Source: Proteles cristata cristata
Lineage: Eukaryota > Chordata > Mammalia > Carnivora > Hyaenidae
Assembly: GCA_017311185.1 (NCBI GenBank)
Contig: JAESUZ010004801.1
Location: 310,001-374,000, forward strand
Length of the DNA stretch: 64,000 nt
Direction of reading: 5' to 3'
Shown here: positions 33,701-48,000 of the stretch, in pieces
How positions within the stretch are numbered: the stretch's first letter is position 1
Layout: each line of letters opens with the position of its first letter
Position numbers and translations under genes: made by a program
Notes under the pieces: generated by a model
What the model saw: the letters and a program-made list of their open reading frames with translations, nothing else
Told to the model about the DNA's origin: nothing
Database searches by the model: none

Positions 33701-36700
33701 AGGTCTCAGTTTGGAGAGAGAAGAGTCGTCTCCTCCTCCTCTAGCCCAACTTCATCACCATCACAGCTGATACTAAACATCAATTCCCATTTGCCTCCTT
33801 GTATCTATTTCAACTGTTAAGCAGCAGGATGATAATTTAGCAACTTTAAGCCTCCAGCAATTACATGTTAAATGCACAAAAATTGGGAGTCAAATTCATA
33901 AGAAAGGAGAAGGTTATGTCAAAAGGTCTCTCAACTTCTGTCCTGTAAGATCAATGATTAGGCTCCAGAGCCATCAAGTGTCAACCTCTGGCTTGCCTCC
34001 CAGGAATGGCTTCCTGTCTTCCCCCTGGAGCAAGACAGAGTGAGCCAGGAGACAGCGAAACGCCAGGCGCTACCCGTGTCATCTGTAAACTCACTGGAGG
34101 ACATCATTCACTCATCAAATAGTTATTGGGTTAATCACGCTGGGGTGGGGAGAAGGAATAATAAACATCCCAGGGAGTCTTACCAAACAAAACGAGTGGC
34201 AAGCCTTGCCAGACCTCCATCAGCCTGAAGACCAGAAAGGGGGTGATGATCCCGCCCAGATCGCACAGGGAAGAGCACACCATCACTCCAAGGTTCCTGA
34301 TAAAACAGAGAACAAAAGAGATGATACTTCTGTGATCCAACTTCCAAATGTTAACCTTATCCGACAGCCAGCACAGGGAGGGAAGAGAGGCCGGAGACGG
34401 AGTTCATCACCAATGGCCAATGATTTTCAATCGATCATGTTACGTAACAGGGCCTCTGTAAAAACCCTCAACTATGGGGTTCAGAACTTCCAGGTCGGTG
34501 AACATCTCCACATGCTGGGAGGGTGGCCCATCCCACCTCCATGGGCACATGGGCTCCTGTGCTTGGGGCCCTTCCAGACCTTACCCTACTACCTCTTCAT
34601 CTGGCTGGTCATTTATATCCTTTATTATGTCCTATATAATAAACCGGTAACTGTAAGTGTTTCTCTGAGTTACGTGAGACATGGCAAATTACTGAACGTG
34701 AGGAGGGGGCTATGGGAGTCCTGATTTAGAGCCAGTGAGTCCGAAGTCCAGGCGACAACGTGGGGCTCGTGCCTGGCATCCGAGGTGGGGCCAGTTACCC
34801 TACCCTGTGGCATCTGCACTAACTCCACGTGGTCCCCACCAGAATGGAACAGGGCACCCAGGTGGTGTCTGGAACGTTGGAGAACTGCTTGGTGTGAGGA
34901 GAGTTCTTTTGGGGTTTCTTTGTTTGTTGGTTGGTTGGTTGCTTTGATTGTTACATGAAGACACAGGGAAGGGGAGAGAGAAGGTGTTAAGGATGGAAGG
35001 AGGAAGAAGGCTAGAAGAGAAACAGAGAAATTATCCTACCTGAAAGGACCCTCTTCATCCCTGGTGATAGTCTTTGCTCTGACATCTACTCTAACTTGTA
35101 CAAATATGGCCACAGTATCTTTTTCCATCCTTTTATACTATCTGTTTATAACATCTTTTTCCATCTTTTTACTCTATTTTTTAAGTTCTTTTTTTTTAAG
35201 TTTCTTTGTTTTGAGAGAGCACGTGTGAATGACAGAGAGAGAGGGAGATAGAGGCTCAAAAACAGACTCTGTGCTGACAGAACAGAACCCAATGCAGGGC
35301 TCAAACCCATAAACCATGAGATCATGACCTGACCCAAAGTCGGACATTTAACCAACTGAGCCACCCAGGTGCCCCATCGTCATTTTACTCTTAAACTGTC
35401 TCTGCCCCTATATTTAAAGTGAGATTTTGATAGGCAGTATCCAATTGAGTGTCACTTTTTTGTCCAATCTGACAATCTTTGTCTTTTTTTTTTTTTAATG
35501 TTTTATTTCTGAGAAAGAGAGAGAGACAGCATGAGCAGGGGAGGGTCAGAGAGAGAGAGGGAGACACAGAATCCGAAGCAGCTCCAGGCTCCGAGCTGTC
35601 AGCATAGAGCCCAACGCGGGGCTCAAACCCACAAACCGTGAGATCATGACCTGAGCCAAAGTCGGACACTTAACCGACTGAGCCACCCAGGTGCCCCAAT
35701 CCTTGTCTTTTAACTGGGGTGTTTAGGACATTCATATTTCTTTTGACAGTTGATACATTTTAATTTGTTCAGTGCTGAGTATTTTTGTATTCCTATAAAT
35801 AATGTTGAGCTTTGTTTTAAAAACATGGTTAAGTGAGGAAAATTAAACTGGGAAAAATTTATCCTTTAGGATGCGACCTTTAAGCTTCTTCTATGATACC
35901 TATTTGCATAATCTCTTACTCCCTACAATGAGTAATTATAAAAGCAGTACATTCCTGGGTGGCTCATCTGTTAAACATCCAATTTTGGCTCAGGTCATGA
36001 TCTCTCTGTTCGTGGGTTCGAGCCCCACATCGGGCTCTGTGCTGACAGCTCAGAACCTGGAACCTGCTTTGGATTCTGTGTCTACCTCTCTCTGCCTCTC
36101 CCTCAGTCATGCTCTGACTCTCTTTCCCTCTATCAAAAATACACATTGAAAAAACTTTAAATAAATAAGTAGAAGTAGTACATTCTTTTCCAGTCCCTCC
36201 CTGTACTACCTCATCTTGGTTGATTATATCAACTCTCAGTGTTTGCCACTATGTCTTTAAATATATTTATAACTCACTTTATCAGATTTCAATGGGATGT
36301 TTCTTCTTAGCTGGAAAAAGTATACTGAAGAAATTATATGTAAAATTATCCATCCATGTTTTGTAGAAAGATTGTAATAATAAGAGTAGATGTTGAATTT
36401 TATTAAATGCATTTCATTGACTATGGAAATAATATAGTACAGTTTTAATTTTTCAGCTTTTAATTTATTAGCTCTATAAAACTCTTTCAATTTATTAATA
36501 AGCATGAATTATACTATCAGATTTTCCAATACTGGACTATCTTTGTGTTCCTGAGTAACTCATCTTAGATATGATATATTATTATTTTAATGTCTCCACT
36601 ATTCTGTTTGGTAAAACATAGTTTGGGATTTTAATCAAATTTCACAAATAATATTTACCTATAGTTTTCTTTATCTTTGTTGTCTTTGATACCAGTATTA

Positions 36701-39039
36701 TGCTAGCTTTATTAAATTTTTTTTAAAAAATCTTTCTCCTTTTTCTATAGTCTAGCATAGTTTGAGTATCATTGGAATTTTCTATTAATTACATGTTGTA
36801 AAATCTCCCTGTAAGACCATTGTGGGTTTCCTCTTTATCATTGTTTAGGGACTTCTTATCTTATTAAATACATTTTTGGCATAAATTCAATTTTGTCTGA
36901 TAAGATTATGGCTCTTGCTATATTTTTGTTTGCATTCATGCATTCTTTTTTTTTTAACCTTTCCAAGGAAAAGTTATACTTCAACTATACAGCAAATTGT
37001 TCAGTTTCGCTTTGTAATCAACTCAAGGAGTCTCTTTATTTTTAATAGAGGACTTGAGTCTCTTTGTGTTTACTTAAATGTCAGAAATGCTTGGTCTTAA
37101 TTCTGTCTTTAGCTTTTATGTCATGGTTTTTATTGCTTCTAGTGTCTTATTTTCAATATGTGTCGGTTATGTGTATTTTTTTCCTGATAATTTGGAAGGT
37201 TTGTATTATTTTAAGTTTATTTTTTTTTAGTGATCTCTTCACCCATTGTGGGACTTGAACTCATGACCCCCGGATCAAGAATCCCATGCTCTTCCCACTG
37301 AGCTAGCCAGGTGCCCTGGAAGGTCTGTATTTTTATTCAAAATGTTACCTTTATTTTATTTAATACATTTAATACTCTATTTCTTTAGACAGAACCTAAC
37401 ACGGGGCTTGAACCCACAAACCGTGAGATCATGACCTGAGCCAAAGTCAGATGCTCAACTGACTGAGCCACCCAGGTGCCCCCGGGATCATTCTCGTTTT
37501 AAGGCTGGTATTTGCAGGTTTGTTTATTCTCATTTTTCAAGTAGCTTCAGTGTGATTTCCAAGAGGAGAAAGAAAAGATGCCATTATTTTAAGAAATTAC
37601 ATCTTAAAAAAGTAAAGACAATTAATAAGCACACAGAAGCTGGAAGCAACAGGAACATCACGTGATGTGTTTTGTTCACTTGGCCATTCTGCGGGCATGT
37701 AGGGACCGCTCAGTACAGCTCTAGAACAGGTACAGAGAAGTATGATTTGTCGTTCCTGTTCACAGGGAGCTCATGCTGTCGTGAGGACACAAAAAGGAAA
37801 GACAATTTCCAACGCAAGGCAGAGCCTATTGAAGCTAAAAGAATGTTCTTGACAATAAGCGCTGCAGTCAGAAGGAGGCTGTTCGTTTCCAAAGCCTCCT
37901 GTGAATAAGAAGCAGGGTCAAGATGGCTTCAATAGTCATTTTTTCTCTTTGGGGTTCTTGTAAAGTAATAAAGTAACCAGAATAATCCTTTTCTTAAAAA
38001 ACAATTTAGATTTGATTCTATCGATTGAAAATATCAGATCTTTCATAACTGTCTTATTCTTGTGTATGTGTGGATCACATTTAAAGTTTTTTTTTTAAGT
38101 TTATTTATTTATTTTGAGAGATAGATAATGTGTGAGCAGGGGAGGGACAGAGAGAGAGGGAGAGGCAGGAGAGAATCCCAAGCAGGCTCCACACTCTCTG
38201 TTCAAAGCCCAACGTGGGGCTTGAAATCACAAACCATGAGATCATGACCTGAGCCAAAACCATGAGTTGGACGCTTAACCGACTGAGCCACCTCAGTGCC
38301 CCTAAAGTTATTTCTGAACATCTGGTTTCCGTTGCTAGTTACTGAGAATCTTTATCAACAGGCTCTTTTCACAAATGGCTCCTTGAGATGGGTTGCTTGG
38401 CTTTCTTCCCCACAAGAGTGGGGACTCGGGCCCTTTGACAGTTTACATTTTCAGCCAGTCCCCTGGGCCCAGTGGCCATGACAATGGAATTGTTTGGCCC
38501 AGCTATTTTAGACTCTGGGCTCAGGACTGCCAAACGTGGAAGATTTTCTCTTTAATCTGCCTTCATCTCTTTGTACTCAGTCCAAGCAACCTTTTATAGA
38601 TGAGAATATAAGACAGAGCCTTTTAATGAAGGGCAGGTGGGGAAGAGGAGAGTACATCAGAGCCACTGTCGCATCTTCCAGCTGACTGATGGTTCAGACT
38701 GCTGTGCAGTTGGGAGACAGTGGAGCTGGAATATTTCTTAGAAACTACTAGCAAGATAACAGGAGGAATAGGACGCAAGAAAGAGTTACACAGACCAAAG
38801 AGAGTTTAACAAAGGTCAGAATTAAACCTTTAAATAAAGTGATTAATTTCTTGTACAATAAAGATAATCTTCATGGGGCGCCTGGGTGGCTCAGTCAGTT
38901 AAGCGTCTGAATTCGGCTCAGGTCATGTTCTCGCGGATTGTGGGTTCAAGACCCGCATCAGGCTCTGTGCACAGAGCTCGGAGCCTGGAGCCTGTTTCAG
39001 ATTCTGTGTCTCCCTCTCTCTCTGTTTCTCCCCTGCTCA

Positions 39040-39073
<34 letters not shown>

Positions 39074-42000
39074 AATAAATAAAGATTTAAAAAAAATTTT
39101 TAAATCTTCATTGAAAATCAAGTCTCCTAAAATACAGATGCAGTAAGTACATACAAAAATGCTCAACATTGTTAGTGATTCGGAAAATGTAACGTAAAGT
39201 CACAATAATTCCACTACCTCTTAGAATGACTTAGAAAACTAAAAAATTTGTCAGCACCCTGACAATACCAGGTCCTTATGAGGACATAAAACAACGGATC
39301 TCTCACATGTGGCTGGTGGAATACAAAATGGTACAGCCACTTAGGAAAACATGCTGACGCTTTCTTATAAATTTAAACACACACTTAGCATATGAGCCAC
39401 TCCTAAGCTTTTGGCCAAGAGATCTGAAAACATATATCCACTCAAAGACCCATACCTGAATGTTTATGAGCAGCTATATAATAGGCACTGCAAGCTGGAG
39501 ACAGCCAATGTCAATAAACTGGGAAATGGATAAACAAATTATGGTACTTCATTTGCACACCGGAGTGAGTGGCACTCAGCACTCACTCAGAAGGAACAGA
39601 GCATGGATTATTATGCGTTATTATTATTATTATGCATCACTATTAGCATTATGCAAAGTGAAAGGAGACAAACACAAAGTCTGCCTGCCTTGTGACTTCA
39701 TTTACAGAACATTCTGGATAAGGTAACACCAAAGGGAAAGAAATCAAATCAGCGGTTGCCAGGTGCTGGGGGCGGGGAAGGAAGCCTTTGGAGATGATGG
39801 AAACGTCTCCAAACTGATTGTAGTGGCAGGGAAATGAGTACATATATAGTAAAAATACAGCAAACTGTGCACTATATTGGTTAGAGTGAGTTTTGGTCTA
39901 AACGTGACTTGAAACAATAAGTCTTTTAGGCCCGTTGCTATGCAGCAAACATTGTTTACGGAAAAGCATTGTGTCATCACAGGAAAGGCACCAGCCTCAA
40001 GGTCAGAAAGATGCCCTGTCAGAATGTGCCTCTTGCAACTTCTCTATCCCTCTCTGCACCTCAACTTCCCCATCTGTAAGATGGAAATAATGACATTAGG
40101 GGCGAGAGGGCATATGTCTAGAAATGCTTTCTGTATCACTGTGCCAATCAGAATGCTGTTTAAGCCACATGTATCTGCCGGCGTGGGTGGAGCTGCCAGA
40201 GTCCACGCAACTAGTCCGTGCCGTGGGCTCGGCTGAAACTCCGTCTCCCACTCCCTCCCATCTCTACGCAGACGCCTTTTCTCTGGTGCTCGCCCTCTGC
40301 ACTGTCACCTCCAATCTTTCCAGCTCACATTCTCTCCTATCATTGGGCGCCGACACTCTCTTTGATGCCCAACTCCCACCTCAATGTCCAAACGGACCTT
40401 GGGGGAGTCTTGAAGAGCTGCCTTGGAAATGCTGGTCCTCGCTGAGCCTGGTTGGTGCACAGCTATTTCAGGGGCCACCCAACCTCCCCCAGCGCACCTC
40501 GCTTTGTGCACGCACCTGATAAACGTGGGATACAGCTCGACGTTCACCAGGCACACCATTTGGAACACGATGGTGATTCCCATTCGGCCGACACAAGCTA
40601 CTGTGATGCTTAGCCACTGTAGATCTGGACAGGAAACACAGAGGCATCGGGGGGATTGGGGGTGCGGGGGGAGGGGGTCTCGCATAAGGACTGTGGTCAA
40701 AGAATTCACTCCATCAAGGGGCCACGTTAAGAAGCTTGGCCTTTAGAGCTGGAAGGGCCTGAAGGACTGTCTTGTCTAACTCTTTCCTTCTGGGATAAGT
40801 ACACTGAGTTCTGAGAGGTTTCAGAACTTGATAGTGACATGAGGGGGGTCCTCGGTGCAGGGGAAAGAACGTGTGCTTCGAGGCTCAGCTCTGCCTCCTG
40901 TCAGCCACGTGACTTACTTTCTCATGTCTTGGTTTCCTCGGCTGTAAAATGGGAATAATTACAGCCAGCCTATAAGTTGTTGTGAGATTTTGAGATAATA
41001 CTTGCCAAATGTCCACCATGACCACTAATAAATGCTGGCTTTTTAATTATCACGTAACGGTAGCCCACCTCGCACCTGAAATATAGTAGGTCCACAATAA
41101 TGCAGCCCCTGAGTCAGTCTCCTGGAGCCAACAGACCAGATTTCTAGTGTTTGCTTCCAAACACATTTTTTAAACCAAAACACCTCTCAAGATAGTCTCA
41201 GGTGTATTAGGCCGACTGCTGTGAGACTCTTGATTACATGAACGCCCAGGAAGCCCACTTCCTGTTGAGGACTGATCCAAGAATTGGGCACCTTGGTCCA
41301 CTCCACTGGGATCACCCCAAATGCTAACACATGCAAGTGGCTCCCGTCACAAGCCAGGAGCCTCTGGGGTCACAGCCACTATGCCGTCTCTACCCCTGTC
41401 CCCAGATACTGGCTGCTCACAGAAGCCAAACTCTGTTTCACTCCACCAGCGTAAGGCTCCCAGGAGAGAGGACGCGGTGGCCTTAGGAAGGAGCTGGCCA
41501 CCAGGTGCAGCCCAGTCTCCCAGCCTCCTGCGGCTGTCCACCTTGCGCTAATCAAGGATGCGCCCCAGCTTCCCGAAGAGAAAAGATGAGGAAGATCATC
41601 TTGGGGGGAGACCTTGCCACAAAGTCCGGAGTCTTTGATCTATTGAGCTGTCCTACTGCCCTGGCTTCCCTTGGTGCTTGGGGCCACTGTCTACAGGGAA
41701 TGTCCCCGCCCAGAGCCTTCTTCCACACTGAGGGACAGTCCAAGGCTGCCTCCTGCGAACTGGGCCCCTGTCCGGCGCTCCCGCCCCTGCTCTCCTGATT
41801 TTAGGCACAAGGATTCCAGCTGTTTCTTGAATTCTCAGCTCTGCCCTCCCACTTCTGTCCCCTGCCTGGGAAGCACATTCCCTAGATGGCAACACGGCTC
41901 CCTCTCCTCACGCAAGTCTCCTGAGGCCACCCCTGACTGCCACACCAAGGATTAAGCCCACCACGCTTCACTCTCTGTTTTTCCCTCCAGAATGTAAATC

Positions 42001-45000
42001 TTGCAAGGCAAGAACTTTCTCCGCTTTGCTCGCCACTGAGATCCCAGGACCTACAGATCCATGCTGGCCACAGAGAAGACACTCGAAGTACTTCCTGGAC
42101 GAGGGAGTGAGTGTTTATCATCTAATGGGGCAAGGACTAAATCGAGGCCAAGCGGAGACGGTGACGGCTGGGACGGGGGGCTCTGGGGGGTGCCTGGACT
42201 CTGGCCGGCTGATAACTGCACAGTCTCAGAACTCAAGCTCCCTCTCTGTATCCAGTGCTGAGTTATCTTTCTTGGGTTCTAGAAACAAGAAAACAGGGAC
42301 AAAAGTGGGCAAAATCTATTTCAGATGACCTCTGCCCTGTCTTCTTTGTTCTCTCCCCCTGCAAGAAAGGGGAAGAAAACTGAGCTGCCTTTTTTTAGTT
42401 TCAGCCTTATCTATATCCAGCCTGTTCCTTGAGAAGACAAGAGCTCAGGAAACGTTTCCCACACTACTCTCCATAAAGCTTACCAAAACAACTCATTTAA
42501 CCAGCAAGGCCAGAGTGCAAGCCATAAAACCAGAGAGAATAGCAAATCTGCCTTAGGGCTTACTTAATCTTCTCAGAGGAACAAAGAAGAAAGGCAATTT
42601 GTGCACTGAAAATTAAAACTGGCTAAAATGATTCTGCTTTGGGTTATCTTGGATCATAAGAATTATGGACCAAAGCACCCACCCACTGAAATGGCTGGCG
42701 TGAAAAAGACTAGCAACACCCAGTGTTGGTGATGATGTGGAACAATTAGGCACGCAGGCATCATCGGTTGGGAGTATAAACTGGTCCAACCATTTTGCAA
42801 ACCTGTTTGTATCTACTAAGAGGTACCTGTATGCAGCCCCTGACCCAGAAAATACACTCACAGATTTGTACCCAAGGGAAATCAGTGCCTGCACCATGAC
42901 AAGACAATGTGCTAGAATGTTCACTGTGGCTTAGATCCCAATAGGCAGATGCTGAAAACCACACAAGGGTCAGTCAACAGTGGGACAGGTAAGTGGCATG
43001 GGATTCATACGGAGGAATGCTACACAACAAGGAAAACGTATATAAACCAGGCTCCGGCGTGAGAGCGTGGACAGATCTCACAGGTGGAATGAATGAATGA
43101 AGCAAGACAAGTAGATAGGGTACATCTCGTATGACCCCTTTTAGATGAAGTTCAAGAACCATCAGAATTAATTTTCAGGGACAGAGGTCAGAGCAGTGGT
43201 GACCTGAGTAGGGGGGTTGAGTATGGATTGTCAGGGACCATGGGGGAGCCTTCTAAGGGGCTGGCAACGTTCCGCATAATCTGGGTCATGGTACCCAGAT
43301 ATATACCTACGGAGAAATTCATCAGCTTGTACATAGTTTGCTCATTGTGTGTATGTTATACCTCAATTTAAAATAATAAAAGAAAACAAACCTTGTAGAT
43401 GAAGGTAACACCCCGCCTTTGTCTTTGTTCTTATTCCAGGGGCTTATCAAGCAGCTAAAACACTGTTGCCCCCGCTGGATAATTCGATTCCCTAGAAGAT
43501 GATGAAGACGGACAGCTCACCGTGCAGGATAAAAATCATGGCAAAGCAGGCCGCCGCCGCCACCAGGTTTGACAGGGCCAGCGGGCGGATGAGGCCCAAG
43601 CGGTCGATGGTGACGAGGATGATGAAGGCCGCCGGGAATTCAACCAGCGCCGAGTACAAGAAGTCCAGGTAGAGGTTCCCGCCCGTGGCGCCCACGTGCA
43701 TGATGAGGCCCTGGTAGAGCACGGAGCTGGTGAACCTGGGCACAGAGGGGAGGCAGAGTCTGACGCAGAGTCTCCGTCTGCGGGACAGCAGGGAGTTAGG
43801 ATTCTGGCAGTGAGGACAAAGGTCCCTACAAGCTGGAGATGAACACGGGTCACTTGATTTAGAATCCCAAGAGCGATATGGGAAGAGGGGATGAATGTCA
43901 GGAAAGATGCCTAGAGGGGCCCTCAGTGAGCAGCTCCTCTCAGACTTACGTGAAACAATGACTTCCAGGACATAACCACGTGTCCCAGAGCCCGCCGACG
44001 ATGACCCTTACTGTTTCTTGCAGACCCAGGGGCCTGGCGCTGCCCAGAGCCCTGCACAGGCTTTACCTCGTCTAATTCCCTAGCAGCTACAGGGGGATGG
44101 GCAGGAGAGGGCTAGTGGGCAGGTTCAGTAATGAGGCTGCTGCCTGGGCCGTGCTACCTGAAGGAACTTAGCTAAGCCCTCTGTGCCTCAGTTCCCTCGT
44201 CAGCAAATGGAATAAGGTCTTCTGCGAACACTCGGGCAAGTCCTGTCCTGCCCAGAATGGAGACTCAGGCAGAGAGGCCTCTCCTTGCTCCACCCTGACG
44301 AGGGGAGACCCGTCCTGACCACAGACGTACAGGTGTAGAGGCCGGCCTTCGTTTAGAGAGACGGGGTCTACTTCAGCGCCACCCACAGACAAGGTTTGCC
44401 CTCATCAGGACGGTGACCCAAGGGGCAGGGACGAGTTCCTTCTCTCCACAGCGCTCTCTGCACCCTTCCCTGCCCCACAGAAAGTGCCTGGTGGGCTTCC
44501 TGGCATGGAAAAAGCACTCAGTAAAGATGAGTGGTAATTGGTGTCGTCATGTCATCTCCCCAAGGTCAAGTGCCCACAGACAGCGGAGCAGATGCTGGCC
44601 AAGTCTTCCTAGCTGCACGGGGGCACTGTTCCCCTCTCTTCCACCCTCTAGCCCACCACACGACCCATCCATCGGTTGTCCAGGGGAGCAGAGCAGGGTC
44701 ACAGAACACAGCACCTAGACCAATGGGGACCAGCTAAGTCACTCAGGGAGACTTCAGAGAGCTCCATGTGTCCTTTTCGGTGACATTATGTAATCGCGGA
44801 GGCTGGACACATTTTACAATTATACTGGTACTTGCACTGTGAGAAGAGACTTTGGTTGATGATTAATTGCTCTTCTCCCCGCATGTCGATTGCCCATCAG
44901 CTCCAAAACTGAGATCACAACTGATATGTCCCATTAATATATTCCCTCATTTTATAAAGCTGCATGCAGAGAACTACTGGGAACGCTCTTGTTTCCAGTC

Positions 45001-48000
45001 CTGAATCATTCCTGATTAGAGAAGAGGGTGAGTGAAGGAAGGCGCTCACCAGCAGCTTAATGAGTCCAGATAAGCCCAGGGGCCCCTCGGTGCCAGTTAG
45101 CCACTTAAATGGGAACAGTCACATATTACTGATAAAGACATTGATTTAAGAGAAAGGAATGTGTAACCTTGATTTTCCCGTCCGAAACCGATTCTCAAAT
45201 GTGCAGGGCTGCCATCTGTTGGCAGAACCCATGAATTGCATGTACATGTTAGAGTGGTACTGAGCGAATCCTGCGTCTATGTCGGACGCTGTTTATACCT
45301 GTTATCTCGTGAATCTGCCAACATGCCTGGGAGGTAGGTCCTCTCATTACCCCACATGCTGATTAGGAAACTGAGTCATGAACAGTGAAGCCTTCTGCAG
45401 TCACACGGCCAGGAGGTTCCGCAGTGAAGGAGCAGGTGGAGAGGAGGCCAGGAAGAGAGGCGTCCGGGGTCAGTGCCTTGAGACGGATTTGGTTTTCTCC
45501 TCAGTGGATTGGGAGGGTGTGGACAGGGGGGTGGCCTGGCCTTTGCCTGCTTTGGGAGGAGGAACAGACAGGGCACCTGAGAGGCACCACGGCAGCACAG
45601 ACAAGAGATCACACCACTCAGGCAGGGAACTGAGAGGGCAGGTGAGGCGAAATGGCAGATTCTGAACACATTTTCAAAACAGAGCAGAATCTGCCAAGGG
45701 CTTGGGTGCAGGGGTGTGAGAGCAGAGGAGCTGAAGCTCTCAGGGGATGGAAATGGGGGCAGCGAGTGGCGGGGAGGAAGGGAGGAGGGAGACAGAAGGG
45801 CACGGGCAGCTGGGGTGTTTGCAAAGGCTCCCGGGACCCATCGTGGGGCTGGCTGTGGAGCCACCACGGAGACACGGCAGGTGACTGGTGGTGCAAAGGG
45901 AGCAGGCCTGGCTGGAGTCTAACGCACTGGGGAGGGAGTCTGTGGAATGGTGCTTATTCATTCAGCCTTCAGCAAATATTTGTGGGGCTACCGTGTGCCA
46001 GGCACCACCCTATTAGTTTGAACCCTTGGTTCTAGTGAAATCTTACATGGAAGCAGAAATGAGTTATACCAGCGGCAGGGTAGGCCCACAGTCCAGGCCC
46101 AGGTGAGAGGAGCATGTCAACGACAAAGCCCAGGTAATGGGGAGTCAACCCGATGTCCCCTGAGGGAACAGGGTAGAGAACCACAAGATGGCCACCTGGA
46201 GGGGGTACAGACCATGGCGGTGGGCAAGGGGTACATGCCTGAATCCATAAGTGTCCAAGAGTTCTGTAATCAGTGGATAATAAAGACAGTCTCGGGCAGG
46301 TTTCTGAGGTTCTGGGGTGTGAGGAAGGGCTCTCTGGAGGCACCAAGAGCCACTGAAATCTCATCCACCTTCCGAAGTGAAATCAAGACTCATCTTCCCA
46401 AAAGAGACACGTGGGATTTGAGGTAACTTCAGGAGCCCTTCATCATATCTCACTCATCTTACTGTTAACCTCACCCACGTAACGTGCTCTTCTTACTGAA
46501 ATGATGTCTTTCACATTATTCAGTCCCCAAGAGAGAAATAAAGATGTCTTTCTAAGAGCTCTTTGACTGCTTGAACCCCATCTACAAATTTCTTTTCATG
46601 CTTCTCTTTTTCCACCAGCATTACGCCATTGTCTTTTTCTGTAAGGTTTATTTATTTATTTGGGGCGAGGGGAGGGGCAGAGAGAGAGACAGAGAATCCC
46701 AACCAGGCTCCATGCTCAGTGTGATCTTATGACCGTGAGACCATGACCTGAGCCGAAATCAAGAGCGGGCCGCTTACCCAACTGAGCCACCCACGTGCCC
46801 TGCTTCCCGATTCTGACAGGGAAGGCAGAGGAAAGGCCCCTTACCACAGGTACATCAGAATGAAGGTGTGCCTCCTCAGGTGGGGGGTGCGGAACAGGTC
46901 TGCGAAGGAGGGGCTCAGCTTTTCGGCGACATCCTCTTCGAGAGAGAGCATCTAGGAGGGAGTGGGAGCGTCAGCTGCAGCCTAGCTGCGGGGGAGCAGA
47001 AGTCCCGAGAGCCACCACACCCCGGAGGTCAGTCACCGGCATTCATGTGCCCGGCACCCATCACCCCAAATTCCTCCAGTGTCTTCCTGCTCCTCAGGGC
47101 AGCCCCAGAAGCATTTTCTAAATCATAAACCAAACCCCCAAATTCGGTGACGTGAGGAAGCCCTTGGTAGCTCGTCACCTTTAGGTCAGCAACTGGAAGT
47201 TTCCCATTCTTTCGGGCGATACGGTCCATTATCTTTAGCACTTGGGTGTTTCTCTTCTGCGATAGCAGCCAGCGGGGAGACTCAGGTACACACCTGCGGA
47301 CACAGATCGTCGCTGCTTGGCACCTCCCCCAGAGCGCGCCCGATTTTAAGCCCTGGTCACAGTGATGTTGTTGCTCTGGACAACCCGTCCTCCTCACATG
47401 GGGACTGTCATTCCTCAAGCAGCTGGTGGACAAGGATCTGGAGTCACCCTGTGTTGGCCCAGGGAGCCCACGAAGGAGCTCTGTGGGTCCCTCATACTCT
47501 CAGTGGCACCTGCTAAGATTTAGGGGCAAAAAGGGAACCGTTGCTTTCCTACGTGGCCTTCATTTCCTGGAGCAGGGGCCCCACTCTCTGCTGGAAGCGG
47601 GGAGCCCTATTCCTCACCCAGAATGGATGTTCCATGTGCCCCCCACCTCTGGTGCTACAGCAAGTGTCTTCATGTCACTTGAGGGCGGCTGAGTCTCGAA
47701 ATATCTCCCAAAAGGAAAAAACCATGTCCACTTTCCTTTAACATCAGGGAGATATGCTGCCCATTTCAAACCAGGAAAGGACGTGATGACTTGACGATTG
47801 AGACTCTCTGGCAAAAGGTCTTCTGAACACACTCCGGCCCTCCTTGCCCCCCACCCCCCAGACCCTCTGGTTTCAGCCTGAAGGGGAGAGAGCAGGCTGG
47901 TCCTGACCACAAGTGCACCGCTCCCAGAGAGCCCTTGTTGAGAGAGGCTGGGTCTACTTCAGCGCCACCCACATAGAAGGTTTGCCCTCAGCAGGATGGT

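Larger units (their letters stand above)
35040..37500 (-). mobile_element. Old L1 ORF2 body in intron 8, split by SINEs
   Basis: On plus it reads reverse-complement L1: CAATCTGACAATCTTTGTC (35467-35485), TTTAACTGGGGTGTTTAGGAC, then 36370-36870 with TTGAATTTTATTAAATGC, TTTGATACCAGTATTATGC and CATTGTGGGTTTCC, the RT-coding region in antisense. SINEs at 35186, 35488, 35954, 37210 and 37388 interrupt it. It is transcribed sense with SLC22A1. Confidence 0.75.

Noticed and set aside
43536..43853. 105-codon minus ORF overlapping exon 7
   Set aside because: Out-of-frame shadow of exon 7.
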